The translations under genes were made by a program, and so were the position numbers. A stretch of DNA of 64,000 nucleotides, taken from assembly GCF_010015445.1 (NCBI RefSeq), contig NC_053115.1:6526076-6590075 (forward strand), given 5' to 3'. Below the pieces are notes generated by a model. It did no database searches and was not told the origin of the DNA. It saw only the letters and a list, made by a program, of their open reading frames with translations. This DNA comes from Perca fluviatilis. Lineage: Eukaryota; Chordata; Actinopteri; Perciformes; Percidae. Shown here piece after piece: positions 52,750-64,000 of this stretch. Every line of letters begins with the position of its first letter. Within the stretch, counting starts at the first letter, position 1.

Positions 52750-53285
52750 TGTTATGACCCTGAGGTCATATTTTGTAATTTGTTTTGCCCTGCACTGGCA
52801 GTTTTTCTCCTGAGAGTGCACAGGTGGTGTGGAGCAGGTGTGAGCAACGGATTGGTCCAGCAGAGCTGATTGCTGTCTCCTGGTTGGTCACTGGGAGGAC
52901 AGCAGCCATCTTAAGCCTCATCAGAAAGGAGCTCTGCCCCCCTCTCTTCACCCTGCCATTTTCCACCATGTGCCTGTGTGTAACCTGTATGTTGTGTTCA
53001 AAGTTATTGTGAGTACTGTTAGCAGCTTTGAGTAAAGATGTTTGTTTTGAGTTTGTTGAGTTATTATCCTTCAGCCATTTTTGTTTTAGTTTGGAACCCA
53101 CTTTTCTTTGTCTTATGTTCTTAGTAGCAGCCTGGTAGGAGTAAGGAGTCCCTTTTAGTTTATTCTCTTTTTCTCCTGTTTTGTGATTAGAAGGTTAGGT
53201 TAGAGCTTTGTCTTTTCTTCACTTTTTGTTTTGGTTTAGGTAAGTTTAGTTTGCCTGTAGGTTTGTTTTGTTTATTTTATATATA
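52750..53285 (+). repeat. Possible solo LTR-like repeat
   Basis: It starts TGTTATGACCCTGAGGTCAT, a typical opening of fish LTRs, and is followed by a T-rich downstream part. I could not find a convincing CA end or TSD, so the call is weak. The DNA between 50851 and 52749 shows nothing assignable. Confidence 0.3.
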
Positions 53286-55145
53286 TATATATTTTTTTTG
53301 TCTTTGTCTGTCAATAGTAATGCCGGAAATTCTTCCAAAGCAATTTATAAAGAGATAATTTGGCCCTAAAGCGGAGATATTTCTCAAATCTCTTGTGAAA
53401 ACATACACTGAATTGTTTTGGTGCTTGAAATGAGTTTACAAAAGTCTTTCGTTCAAAAAAGTAGCGTAATATATGTATAAAATAGTAAATAAATGTCTAA
53501 AATGAAATTTTGTAATATCGCTTTTTGAGTAGGAGTATTGTCAAACATTGCTGGGACTCACCGGTGCCTCTTTTGTGTTCAGATGGTTAATCTGTGTACA
53601 GTATTTAGTGCTGGGCAGTGTCATTCTGTATCATACATCCTGTGTCTCTCTTTGAAATGAAATGCAGAAAAATCAAGACCATCAGGAGTTTATGATGTGT
53701 GAGGCGAGCATAAAAGTTTTTTCAGTACTGTAAAATAGGCAGGTGGTAGACAATCTTGTATGTTACAAATGGCAGTGCCAGCACAAAAATAGCCATGTTC
53801 CTATACATTTCAAAACCTTAGACAAGTTGCTTTTTGATTATCTATTTGCGTCTTTTCGGTTTGGCGCTGTCATCTATTTTTGGGATGATTTAGATTTTGC
53901 CTTTCTGTTCTCCTTCAGCTCGTGACGGTCCCGTCTCTGTTGCTCTCCTTTTATTGGAGCTTTCAAAGCCGTCAGTGGGACACAAAGTGGAAGACATCAT
54001 TTGAATTTCAAAGGCCTGACAGAACACATTGCCTCTATCAGCTGAGTAAAGGTCCTCTTTTCGACAGGAAAAAGTGCCTTCGGAATTAATCATCCACGCT
54101 GAGAGTCCTCCTGGATGCTGCTTCCTCTGCCAGCAAGGCGAACAGCCGAGGAGGTGGTTTGAGAGAGCAGGAAGCCGTAGCCAGACTTGATGAAAGAGCT
54201 GAAAGCCCCCACCCTGCTAGCTGCCTTTTTGACAAGAAGAAACAAGTGTTTTTATGGGACAAACAGCATGAGGCCATCTTGTTCTCATTTGTGCTCTTCA
54301 CTCACATCAGTGTATTTCTTCTGTTTTACAAAAGACAGATCTTAAACGGTGTCATTTTCAGTGCACCCCGGGGGAATGTAAAATGACCCATGACAACACA
54401 AAGCTGGAGCTTCTCCTGAGCCTCCAGAGGACCTGTTCGAGAGACAACGAGCAGCAGACAGCTTCCAGCCGTCATTGCTATGAGCTAATTAGCCATCACT
54501 AATGTGAATCAGCTTCCATTTTTACTCACTTTGATTTACTGGGTCCCCATTACATCTCCATGGAGACAATGCAGTCTTTACAGACTGCTGTGGGCTCTGT
54601 GCACCACATGATACCATAAAAAAATAAATAAATTAAATAAATTAAATAAAATATATTTATAGCTTCTAGTATCACCAGTCCCTCTTGGAGAAGAGTCCTG
54701 TGAGTCGACTATTGAGATCAGATGTCCTCATCACCTGCCAGATCTTCATCTGCAGGTTTGGACTTTGGTCCAGATGATGAGCATATAGGTTAACATGTTG
54801 TTTTAGTGGCCACAAGCATCTGATCATGCCACTAACAGCCCTACTCTACAAGCATAGGCGGACTGGCAATCTGGCAGTTCTGGCAAATGCCAGAAAGGCC
54901 AATGCACTCTTTGGCCGATTTGGGCCGCTGGAAAAAAGGAAAAAAAAAATGCGGCAACACTGGTTTCTCACACCAGTTTGACAAAAATATGCAAAGACTG
55001 TACGGCTGCAGCCTGGAGCCTCCCATCTGGTGCCGTCTGGCTTCTACTTTTCAAAATAAAAGTTTGCTTCTGGTCCGCTATGTCTTCGTATTTTGGTGTT
55101 TTGGGTGTTTAAGTATGTTATATGTTTAAATATGAAAGCATTTCC
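53286..55145. other. Non-genic stretch
   Basis: No host exon or element end is supported. The small frames have no recognisable domains. Confidence 0.35.
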
Positions 55146-55149
55146 ATTC

Positions 55150-55984
55150 TATTCCATCACGGTCTCACAGCAGTTTGTGTAATGGTCACGTTATTTTTAA
55201 TCTATTGATAAGTGTTCACAGGGACAATTTTTGTCGTTTGTTTTGTGGTGGCCAGCATGAAATGGTCTATACGGAGATTAACGGGTGAAAGCAAACGCCA
55301 CACCCCGGGGGAGGACGCCTCACACACCGGGAGACGGCCCCGGGGGACATGTGACAATAACGGTAATGCGGAGGTTGGGTTTAGGAAAAAACAACGGTGA
55401 AAGGACGCCTCACACGCCGGGACACAGCCGCGGAGAAAGGACGCCTCACACGCCAGGAGACGGCCGCGGGGAACACGCGACAATAGCGGGACGGTTAACG
55501 CGGATTTTCGGCATTTAACCCTTGTGTGGTCCTTCGGGTCCCAGTGACCCGAAGGACAACACAAGGATTATGTACTTCCCTTTACTTTGTTGAGAATTGC
55601 TCTCTAAACCCTGTTTCTTGTAAAGTAAGTAAAGTTTATTTCTAGAACACATTTAAACACAGTTTAAGCTGACCAAAATGCTATACAAACAAGAACTAAG
55701 GTGCTGTATTAACCCTTGTTTAGAGAGCAATTCTCAGCAAAGTAAAGGGAAGTACATAATCCTTGTGTTGTCCTTCGGGTCACTGGGACCCGAAGGACAA
55801 CACAAGGGTTAATACTACTCTCTACCGTAGACGTGCTGTGACCACGACATATGCTTCCCATTTAAATACATTAGTTTACATTTTCGTCCTGGCCACGAAA
55901 CAAACGACAAAAACGTCCCCGTGAACACGTATCTATAGATTAAAATAACGTGACCATTTCACGTACTGCCATGAGACAGGGTTG
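55150..55984. mobile_element. ~835-bp inverted-repeat DNA element with internal GC-rich minisatellite and a nested piggyBac-like MITE
   Basis: The arms of about 100 bp (55150-55255 and 55880-55984) share AATGGTCACGTTATT, AATCTAT, GTGTTCAC and GGGAC..TTTTTGTCGTTTGTTT in inverted orientation. The left interior (55310-55490) is a GC-rich tandem array of an approximately 34-bp unit containing GGACGCCTCACACGCCGGGA, at least three units. A TTAA-flanked MITE is inserted at 55519-55808. A solo arm of the same family lies at 38812. Confidence 0.75.
55519..55808. mobile_element. 290-bp piggyBac-like MITE (TTAA TSD, CCCTTGTG ends), nested
   Basis: TTAA at 55515-55518 and 55809-55812 flanks CCCTTGTGTGGTCCTTCGGG and its inverse. 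The arms extend about 90 bp each, with internal GGGTCCCAGTGACCCGAAGG palindromes. The middle (55620-55690) carries AAGTAAAGTTTATTTCTAGA and a GCTGACCAAAATGCTATACA phrase that looks like a fish LINE/SINE 3' fragment. TTAA plus CCC ends are hallmarks of piggyBac. Confidence 0.88.
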
Positions 55985-57705
55985 TCTATTCTAAGATGGC
56001 GGCATGGGTAAGTGGTTAGACAGTACATCAAACATTTTATTCGTCCTTGTCAGGTTAACTTTAAAATGTTTTCTAAAATGTTTTAAACACACTAATATGA
56101 CATTATGACATTAAATAAATAGCAGGCTGATACATGGAAGTGAGTTAAAAATTACAGTGTGCTGCACATTATTTGCTTGTATAATTAGTGTTTAATTCTA
56201 CGCTCCATTCTAATTAGTTGGTTCTCCGAGTGTAGTGTGGTGAAACTGTGAGTTTGTAACTGCATTTCCATTGCTGCTGTGATGTTGTCACATTTTAATT
56301 AAAAAAAAAAAGAACATTGTGTGGAACAAAAACAGAGCAGCACACAGACTAAGCTATTTAGAATTCAGTTCTCTGTTGTGCACTTTTATAACCAATGTGT
56401 AACAGCCTCCAAATGTATTTACAGCTCTAAGTCGTGAAGCACGCTCATTCCCATTTTCAACCATCTTTACCTTTCAAGTATGTTTCAAATTATGCGTGCG
56501 TTGGTGTTTTCTAAATGTCAAATGTAGAGCTTCAGACTACTCACCCTAACAAGTGGAAAACATACAGTACATATTCTGACTACAGCCTGTTTACCTTGTG
56601 GATATCTCTCCAAGTCTGAACTCACTGAAAGTAGCTTGAGACACTTAGTTTGTATCCCTCTCATCATTTTCTCTTTCTACTTCTGGGAGGGCTTCTGTCA
56701 GGGGAATCAATCTACAAGACCTAGGGGAGGGGAGGAATGACGCAGCACCCATCGCTCACCCACAATGCCCCACTCTGCTCCTGACTGTAAGTCCTTCGAT
56801 GATGGGAGGAGTGCGTGACAAGATGGTGAAGAGGAGTGATGGGGGTCTCTCCATCACAGCCAAGGCCCTGTCAGTATGTCTCAATCACTTTTTTTCCCCT
56901 TCCAATTTCAACTTTGTAAACCCCCCCCCCCTTTCTCTCTCGATGTTAATGAGGACACAGATATTGTGGTGATCATTCAGCACTGATAAAACCAGACTGC
57001 CTGGGGAGATCTCTTGGTGGGGGGTAGGGAGGAATGAACAGCTGCTGATAATTCAGACAACCTGGTATTATGTAAGCAGTAAGTTCTTTCTCATTGCAGC
57101 CCTCAACATTGCATCCTAAATATAATTTACTGCTTAACGTCAATGAACTTTTCACTCTCTCAAAGCTGTAACTCATCCAACTTGAACAGCGTCCTACACC
57201 CAGATAATAACAGATAATCATTTTAGAAGCATCACCATTTCATCTCTTAAAATCTCCACCCTGGTGACTTTAAAAGCAGTATTTCAAGAATCTCAACACT
57301 GCGGACGTGAGGGGACTTCCCATTTCACATATAAAACTTGGTGTCTGCTTTTAAGATGACTTTTTTTTCACACCCCCTCTGTCAGTAAGGGAAAGGACCT
57401 TTAACAGCTGCATAACCTTTTGATATTGAGAGCCAAGGTAGATAAAAAAAAATATGATGAATATTCCATTTCATGTTGGTACAGTATGGTGCAAGTAATC
57501 AGGGAGCAGACTTAGCTTCTGAGTGCTTCTCTGCTTATGGGCAGCAGTCCATGAGCCCCATCTGAATACTAAATGCTTATCAGAGACGGTGGCAGGCCAG
57601 AGGCCAGAAAGCAGCACGAGTAGCAGCTGCGTTGTGCTCTATCAGGCCACATAGATCCACAGAGCCACTACCTTCGATCCAGCACTATCAGTCTGCAGCA
57701 CTGTT
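55985..57705. other. Non-genic stretch
   Basis: No gene or element end is assignable. Homopolymer tracts (A11 near 56300, C10 near 56922) are present. Confidence 0.35.
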
Positions 57706-58320
57706 ATCCCTTTCCACCAAAGCAGTTTGAGGGCCAGTTCAGAGCCGGGGCCTAATTGCAAACCGTGTTCTTTGCGTTTCAAAATCCAAAGAACCGGCTC
57801 TCGGCCAGGAAAACTGGTTCCTGAGCGGCACTAACACTTCGCTGGTTTAGAACCAAAAACAGCTTACGTCGGGCTGGGGGCAGGATTATTATGACCAGCA
57901 AGACCAACTAAAACTTTGTGACCACCATTTAAAAAAAACAAAAAACAACAGAGCCTGTTTGTGGACGTGAAATCGAAGCAGCAGTGGTCCGTGGAGGAGA
58001 CAAACTTTCTTCTTGCATTGTGGTCCTCAACAGAAGTTCTGAATAAACTCGAGGGAGCTTCAAGAACGAAACCGGTGTTTGAACAATAGCTACAATGGGT
58101 TAAGACAGAAACATCCAACAAATAAACAACAACTCAAGAAACTGAAAAATGATTACAGTTACCAAAAGAAGGACCTTGGGCAATAGTCTCCGTAATAGTC
58201 GGGAGAAATAGAGAAATCCCCATTTTAATATACACAACTCAGTCCTTGGCAACAGACAGGAGTGCCGATTTACCGGGGTCGTGAACAGCAATGCTTAAGG
58301 CGATGGTTCTGAGAAGGTTT
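57706..58320 (+). pseudogene. PIF/Harbinger-type element relic with Myb/SANT-like protein remains
   Basis: The left end CTTTCCACCAAAGCAGTTT followed by GCCAGTTCAGAGCCGG is a common Harbinger-type terminus in fish. On the plus strand from about 57983 the frame reads QWSVEETNFLLALWSSTEV and LNKLEGASRTKPVFEQ, then TAG. A second frame continues with KQQLKKLKNDYS, and then NPHFNIHNSVLGNR and FTGVVNSNA. This is the trihelix/Myb-SANT DNA-binding accessory protein of Harbinger elements. At least two stops and two frame changes kill it. The right terminus and the nuclease-type transposase gene are missing. Confidence 0.7.
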
Positions 58321-60083
58321 GCAAGTCGAACCAACACCAGCCCACACCTAGAACTAGATTTGCGTCATGTGTATTCCCTTGTATTGCCATTTATCTTCAT
58401 TATATCCCTCCACAGACATCAGAGAGTGGAACCAGTGGCCAACTACAGTCTGCTGTTGATTGGCCACCATTATTTTTTGGGCCGGGTAAAGAGCCACCTT
58501 TACAGGAATCAAAGACACATCAAAAGAGCCAACCAGAGAATGCCAAGCCTAAAAATAGAGTTGAAACACAAATTAAACATGCCTGAATATGGCCACCCAA
58601 GCTCACATAAAATATCCAGACAATTTCTTTAACAAAACCTATGCTGGAAAATATGTGTTCACAACGTTTTGATAATTAAACAAAAATTAATGAAAAGCAT
58701 ATAAAAACAAAATATAACCTATGATGAAATGTAACAACTTTCAACTACGAATAAAAACAAACTACACATTTCTGAACCTCCAGTTGTGGAAGAAGTACTT
58801 TACTACTACTACTTTTGTACCTGTTGTATCTTTTGTCTATTTCTGTTCTGTGAGTCAATAAAATAAAAATAGAAAATATTAAATTACATAAATACATAGT
58901 TTCCTTCAGAAATTTGCTGACATTTTCAATGCTTTGGAAAAAAAGGGAATATTAGCTCAATTTTATTTCCTCATATTTGAACTGTCATCACTTTTTTCCT
59001 TCAGAGGTTTGCTAAAAATTCTAATGCAACCCTGTTCAGGACTGACTGACCATGTAAAATTTGAAGCAATTTTACTACAGCATCCGATGTGGTAGTGTCT
59101 TTATACTGTAAATACAGTCACAATGTAGGTTGTGATTAATATGGAGAGAGGTGGGCTTCATTCATCTTTGATATCAGTAGTAGAAACACCATCAGTTCAT
59201 ATGCAAATGGACACCTCTTTGATATTAAAATTTATAAAGGCTGGTTTAGTCTTACATGTTGAATGCAGATTTATTAATTTATGCTATGTGGGTTGTGAAT
59301 AGATACATAGTGGTGTCCTTTTAAAGTAGATAATGTAACATCAGCATTTCATTTGTTCAGTTGCTAGGAGCATGTGAATGGTTGAAGCAAATCCCTGGTT
59401 GTGAGGTGGATTTAGGTCTCCTGGGAAATATAAGGCCTCAGGTCATTGGCTGATGAAACTAGGCTTTAACAGTGATAGTCTATAATATGTTATGTGTTAG
59501 CTAATTTAGGACCAAAATTCTACCTTTTTTCAAAAAAATAAAATAGTAGGAAATGATGGCCTTTTTTGCACTCATCATTTGTTTCCTTTGGACACGCTGT
59601 ATCTCTCCAAGGCCACCTGTACTGATGGATGCTATTTGCATTTCCTACGCCCATTATTTGTGTGATTGCTTCGGGACGTGACCTGGAGATATTTAACACC
59701 TGCTCAAACAGTGTGAGAAAGTGGAAGTGCATGGGGCTTGTCAGTCAATAGCCTGTTCCTTGCTGAGAATGAACAATTAAGCAAATTAATATAACCTAAA
59801 GGAAGAAGGAACCTATAAGCTACTGTTGTCACAAACCATGTTAATATTCAATTGTTCTAATCCTCACTTCAGTTCACTGGTGATTTCAGTTTGGACGTGT
59901 AAAGTAGGACAGGATGCAGTTACAGAAGGCTATGTCCTTCCCCCAGGTAAGGAGGAGCTGACAGTGATAGTATTGATTATCATGGAGCTTACCAAGCTTC
60001 TCTCTGTGATGGAGTGATTGCTATCCTTGGTGCTAATGCAGCTCTCCAGTTGGGACACTGCTGTCTTTTTATACTATATGCTA
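58321..60083. other. Non-genic stretch
   Basis: No assignable feature is seen. It may include the decayed distal end of the Harbinger relic. Confidence 0.3.
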
Positions 60084-60086
60084 TGT

Positions 60087-60181
<95 letters not shown>
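60084..60181. repeat. (GT)n microsatellite, ~47 units
   Basis: Nearly pure GT run. The Thr-His frame on the opposite strand is an artefact. Confidence 0.95.
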
Positions 60182-60182
<1 letters not shown>

Positions 60183-60339
60183 CATCATGACCCAGATATG
60201 ATGAGAGCAAACAATTACTGCTCACATACCTGAATGTAAAAATGAACAGCAGGTCAGTTCTTATATAAGTACACACCATAGACCAAAGTCTATTGGAATG
60301 TAAATAGTCAGTTTACACAAATTCACACCGGTAGTTGTG

Positions 60340-62165
60340 AAATTCGGGGGTGAAGATGCAACATTGTTGCATTTTTCATTTGGTTCGGTTAGCTTTCACA
60401 CTGCACTTTGTCAAACGCACCAAACGTTGTAAACAAATGTCACGTGGTCACGCTTGTTTATTGGACAGAAAATCTAAGCGAGTTGCAATAAACTGGAGCA
60501 ACACAAATTTATAACATCTTGCTTGGGTTTTCTGGGTTTGCTTTAGTGTTTCTAATATTCTAGAAGAAGGCGAACAATATGAGCAGCTGACAGACAGCGA
60601 GTGAAGGAGAGGGCGGCTCTGATGAGAGATGATGATGCGTTGTCACAGACGATAAGCGATGTGTGCTCAGAATAGCGTATGGGCCTGGACGTCATTGTCC
60701 CTTAAATCATACATAAGTCCGTAAATTGTGTGCAAGGTTAAAATTGTAGGCTAGTAAATGTACTGTTTTGGGTTCACTTTCTGTATTTGGGTCGGATCAC
60801 ATTCTCACCTGAAGTGAACCAAACTCTAGTTCACTTGGAAGCCAACCGAGACTGCAATTTTTAAGTGGACCAGAGTTCATTTGTTTGGCCTTCGCTCCCT
60901 TACGAATGAGCTTTCACACTGCCCCAAACGAAAAGGACCAAGCGCTCCAATGGTTAAAACGGACCAAACAAGGTAGGTTTGATAGTGACCTTAGGGTAAG
61001 GTTTGTTCCGAATCATTTGGTGAGTTTGTAAATTTGGATCAATTTGCACCTTGGTTTGGTTTGGTTTGGTTTGGTTTCACACCTGTAAAAATCCAAGCAT
61101 ACCAAAATGCGTCATTACAAATCACGCAAGAATGTTCACTCCTCTTATTGGTCGGATGTGTCTGGGAGCAGGAGCAAGAAAGTAAATACAGAAAGAAGGT
61201 CCTGTGTGGACCATTGACAATCTGTCTGAAAGTTGTAAGTCTTCTGGTAGCTGTACCAAGAGAAATCTCAATCATTCCCAATCTTGCAGAGACGGAGAGC
61301 GTAGGTATATGTAAGGAGATAACATGGGCACAGTTAATGTGAGTCGAAACTGCCTGCAAGCTTCTTCTGTACTGTACAGTAATTTCTCTACTGTGCAACA
61401 GTAAGTCGCTTGGTTATGACACAATCGTTAGCCTATTTTTACATACGGAGCCATAACGTGAGATACAAGGTAATGGAGCCTTTTATACGTTGTTGTGTTT
61501 CTTTAGAAATAAACAATGGACAAATAAATTCTTTAAACACTTCAGATGTAAAGTTATTAGCTGTCAAAGTGACGTCAAAATGAATGGTAGTAAATGGAAT
61601 GCTAATGGCGGGTGATGGCTTGATAGCATCAAAAAGGACGCCATAGGATGTTTACACATGCTTACCCCCTTGGTGTGGACTCATGCATATATCTTGCATC
61701 TCCATGGTCAAACCAGCTCATTTCATTAAAATGATCAGACACTGTTTAGCGAGAGACATTACTACATATGCTCTGGTCACCGAGACCCACCGGCGTCTGT
61801 CTCCAATTTTAGCGCATCAGACAGTAAGCTTGACCGCTGTCTATTTCTGTGAGATAATCGCTGCAAGCTGCTACAGTTTGCTGCTCTGCTGCATCGCAGA
61901 TTGCTAAACACACCAGACTACAGGAGACATTAGCTCAGACTTGCAGAGTATGTATAGTTGGTGCGGTTTGAGTACGGCTCACATTCTCACCACAAACGAA
62001 CCGCTCCAGAGTTCGATTGAAAGTGTACCAAGACCACCTCTTCAAGCAGGTGTCGGTACCCTTGTTTGGTCCACTTTTGGTGCGCACCAGAGTTTGATTG
62101 CCGCGTTCTCACCTGCCCGAACGAACCGCACCAGCGAGCAAACAAACTCTAGTTTGAGTCAACAA
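60340..62165. repeat. Transposon-derived tract with recurring GAACCAAAC/TTCACACTGC blocks
   Basis: Related words recur in both orientations: TTCACACTGCACTTTG (60396) and TTTCACACTGCCCC (60911); GTGAACCAAACTCTAGTTCA (60821) and AACAAACTCTAGTTTGAG (62140); CACATTCTCACC (60798 and 61980); and a (TTGGT)n tract at 61053-61077. The right edge contains CGAACCGCACCAGCGAGC. These are subterminal motifs of a fish MITE group; at least two overlapping or nested copies are likely. No TSD was resolved. Confidence 0.5.
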
Positions 62166-64000
62166 AACTAAATGCATTGGAGTTGAAGGATTTGTGGTGG
62201 TCGCAGTCTTTGGAGATTACATTTTCTACAATTAGATGTCAGTAATATGTCTTTGTAGAAACCATGTCCCACATACCTCATTGTTTTCTAAGAGAAAACA
62301 AATTTGCTAATTTACTTATTTTTCTTTGCATTGCTGAAGAGGGTTAAACATTTTTTTTTTTTATCTGCATTTAATTATTTTGGTTTAACATCTGGAATCT
62401 CCCATTATTTATGTAATTACCTGCCAAATCTACTATTTATATTTACATGAATTTATGTTTAACACAATATATAAAATGTACTGCAGACACTGATAGAAAC
62501 CGTTTCTAAGCTTTGGTGTCATTATCTTAATACTTAATGTCAGCAGATGTGTTACCATCTCAAGATTACTGTCATAATAGTTTAATTTGATTAGTCTTTT
62601 AAATAATTTTTTTGACAGGGGGCACCTTTTAATGATTCAATTATGCGAGTAAGAGGAAAAATACCAATATATCCCTTTTAATTTTTTTCATTTACACTAT
62701 AATATTTTAATGGAGACACCTGAGACAGTGATGAGAGATGAGCAACACAAGTCAGACTTGTGTGGGGTGTGGTGACTAAAGAAGCATGATGTCTCATCAG
62801 GAACCCCCGACTGTGTTGAGAGAGTCAAGCAAACACATACCCCCCCCCCACACACACACACACACACACACACACCACCCCTGCCCCGCAGCACTCAGAC
62901 ATTGAAAATCCTATTTGTCACAGAATTGTGTGGGGACTTAAATTAATAAGGCTTGTGCTGGTATAAAATTGAATTAGATGATTTTCAGTAAACTGTGTGG
63001 TGGCAATTCCAGGAATGAATTGGTATTTGGGATCCCAGTACAGTACTGAATATCACCAGCTAAATTAATCGTGGATAAAAGCATTGACTGTCACCAGTTA
63101 GGATAAACCTCAAGACAAACTGACCAGACTCAATGTTTTGAGTTGAGTAAGCTAATATGCACCAGGTAGAAGTACTCTACAAAACCTGATCCTATCAGGT
63201 GTTTAAACGACATGTACTATCCTTTCTATGTTCTCGTGCATGCATGCTCCCACCCCACACACACACACAAACACACACACACACAATGCTCAGTGTCATC
63301 TCCCAGCTTGTGTTTGCTGTCTCTTTGTTCTGCTTGGCTCAGCAACATGAGTTTTCAAGGAGACACACTCCAGCTCTCTCCACAGAGAACGTTCCCCCGC
63401 AAACTTCTTGTTTTGCTGTGCATCACAATGGCACCATGCCCTCATTTTTACAGCCAGCTTTCCTCCTCAGAAGGATGCACGAACATGCACCGTCTGAGCC
63501 GAAATACTCCCGCCTTCCACATGGGAATCCCTACAGTGACTAATGTGTTGTTGGTGTCTGCACTGGGAATACTGACAAATATGGTGCCGTCAAAAAAATG
63601 ATGTACTGCAGCAGTTAAATAAAGTTAACTGTAGGAATCAGAAAGGGAGCTTATATCCCATATGATTCTCTCTCAGGTAAGCTATAGGTCTTCATTAATC
63701 CCTACAAATCTCTGGAGTACTATGTAAAGAATATGTACAATAATGCTCATGGACATGAGTTTTATTGTGTGTTTATTTCACTTTAGCAGCTCTAGCTTAA
63801 GCTCTGTATAGGTCTGAAGAATTAGAGGTCTAGTTAGAGATTAGAGAGTTACATCAACTCTTCATAAATTAAAGCTTTACCCCTTCTGTACATAATTATT
63901 GAGTAAGTGGAGATTAACACATAACTAAATTAAAACGGGTTGCACCACTTACATAGAGATTAGATGCTACTAAATATTTACACACAGTAACTCCCAGGTG
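62166..64000. other. Non-genic right end with (CA)n tracts
   Basis: A C9/(CA)n run lies at 62840-62873 and a (CA)-rich run at 63251-63286. No exon or transposon end is supported. Frames at 63199-63601 span the CA repeat and have no recognisable domain. Confidence 0.4.

Noticed and set aside
59989..60279. Thr-His repeat frame
   Set aside because: Opposite-strand translation of the (GT)n microsatellite.
63199..63601. Two overlapping frames of 114 and 129 codons, one with a hydrophobic MLSVISQLVFAVSLFCLAQQ start
   Set aside because: The signal-peptide-like stretch is tempting, but the frames span a (CA)n tract, overlap each other, and show no domain or splice context.

Overview
The window is teleost fish nuclear DNA, most likely from a percomorph. 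Three protein genes have GT-AG introns and vertebrate-like exon structure. The rest is AT-rich, rich in microsatellites and packed with fish-type DNA transposons, MITEs, L2-like LINE relics and tRNA-derived SINEs. No bacterial operon, CRISPR array, rRNA or free-standing tRNA gene was seen.

The genes occupy the left quarter. At 1434-3213 on the minus strand lie exons 1 and 2 of arl6ip5, an ER PRA1-family membrane protein; its last exon lies beyond the left edge. About 500 bp away, divergently transcribed, trnt1 (CCA-adding tRNA nucleotidyltransferase) runs 3720-10511 on the plus strand in seven coding exons, giving 427 residues. The shared promoter carries a perfect TCTCGCGAGA palindrome and two inverted CCAAT boxes. 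Next, at 11720-15058 on the plus strand, is a two-exon GPCR of the vasotocin/isotocin (V2-type/oxytocin-like) family, 357 residues, whose single 2.3 kb intron is largely an antisense L2-like LINE. The three genes have no evident shared pathway; the grouping is syntenic.

From about 15.1 kb to the right edge I find no host coding exon. This half is a layered transposon record. Insertions delimited here by ends and target-site duplications (TSDs) include: TTAA-flanked elements with internal minisatellites (15305-16000, 27668-29223); a piggyBac-like MITE (55519-55808) inside a larger inverted-repeat element; two copies of one 8-bp-TSD hAT-like MITE (17215-17601, 37190-37575); a hAT-like element in trnt1 intron 1 (4295-5612); elements with TAGYCT ends and 9-bp TSDs (102-1170, 19715-20181, 20678-21138, 44555-44845), one carrying a RecQ-like helicase fragment; a 2.6 kb DD35E Tc1/mariner-type element (31707-34320); a 1.6 kb Tc1 element (39619-41219) and an internally deleted relative (24927-25460). 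Harbinger Myb/SANT relics occur near 46.1 and 58.0 kb.

No wholly new biological system is evident. The most interesting items are the TAGYCT/9-bp-TSD group with its helicase fragment, the intron-containing DD35E transposase relic, the five-unit minisatellites inside two TTAA elements, and candidate regulatory features of the host genes (TCTCGCGAGA promoter, dual trnt1 starts, four upstream ATGs before the receptor).
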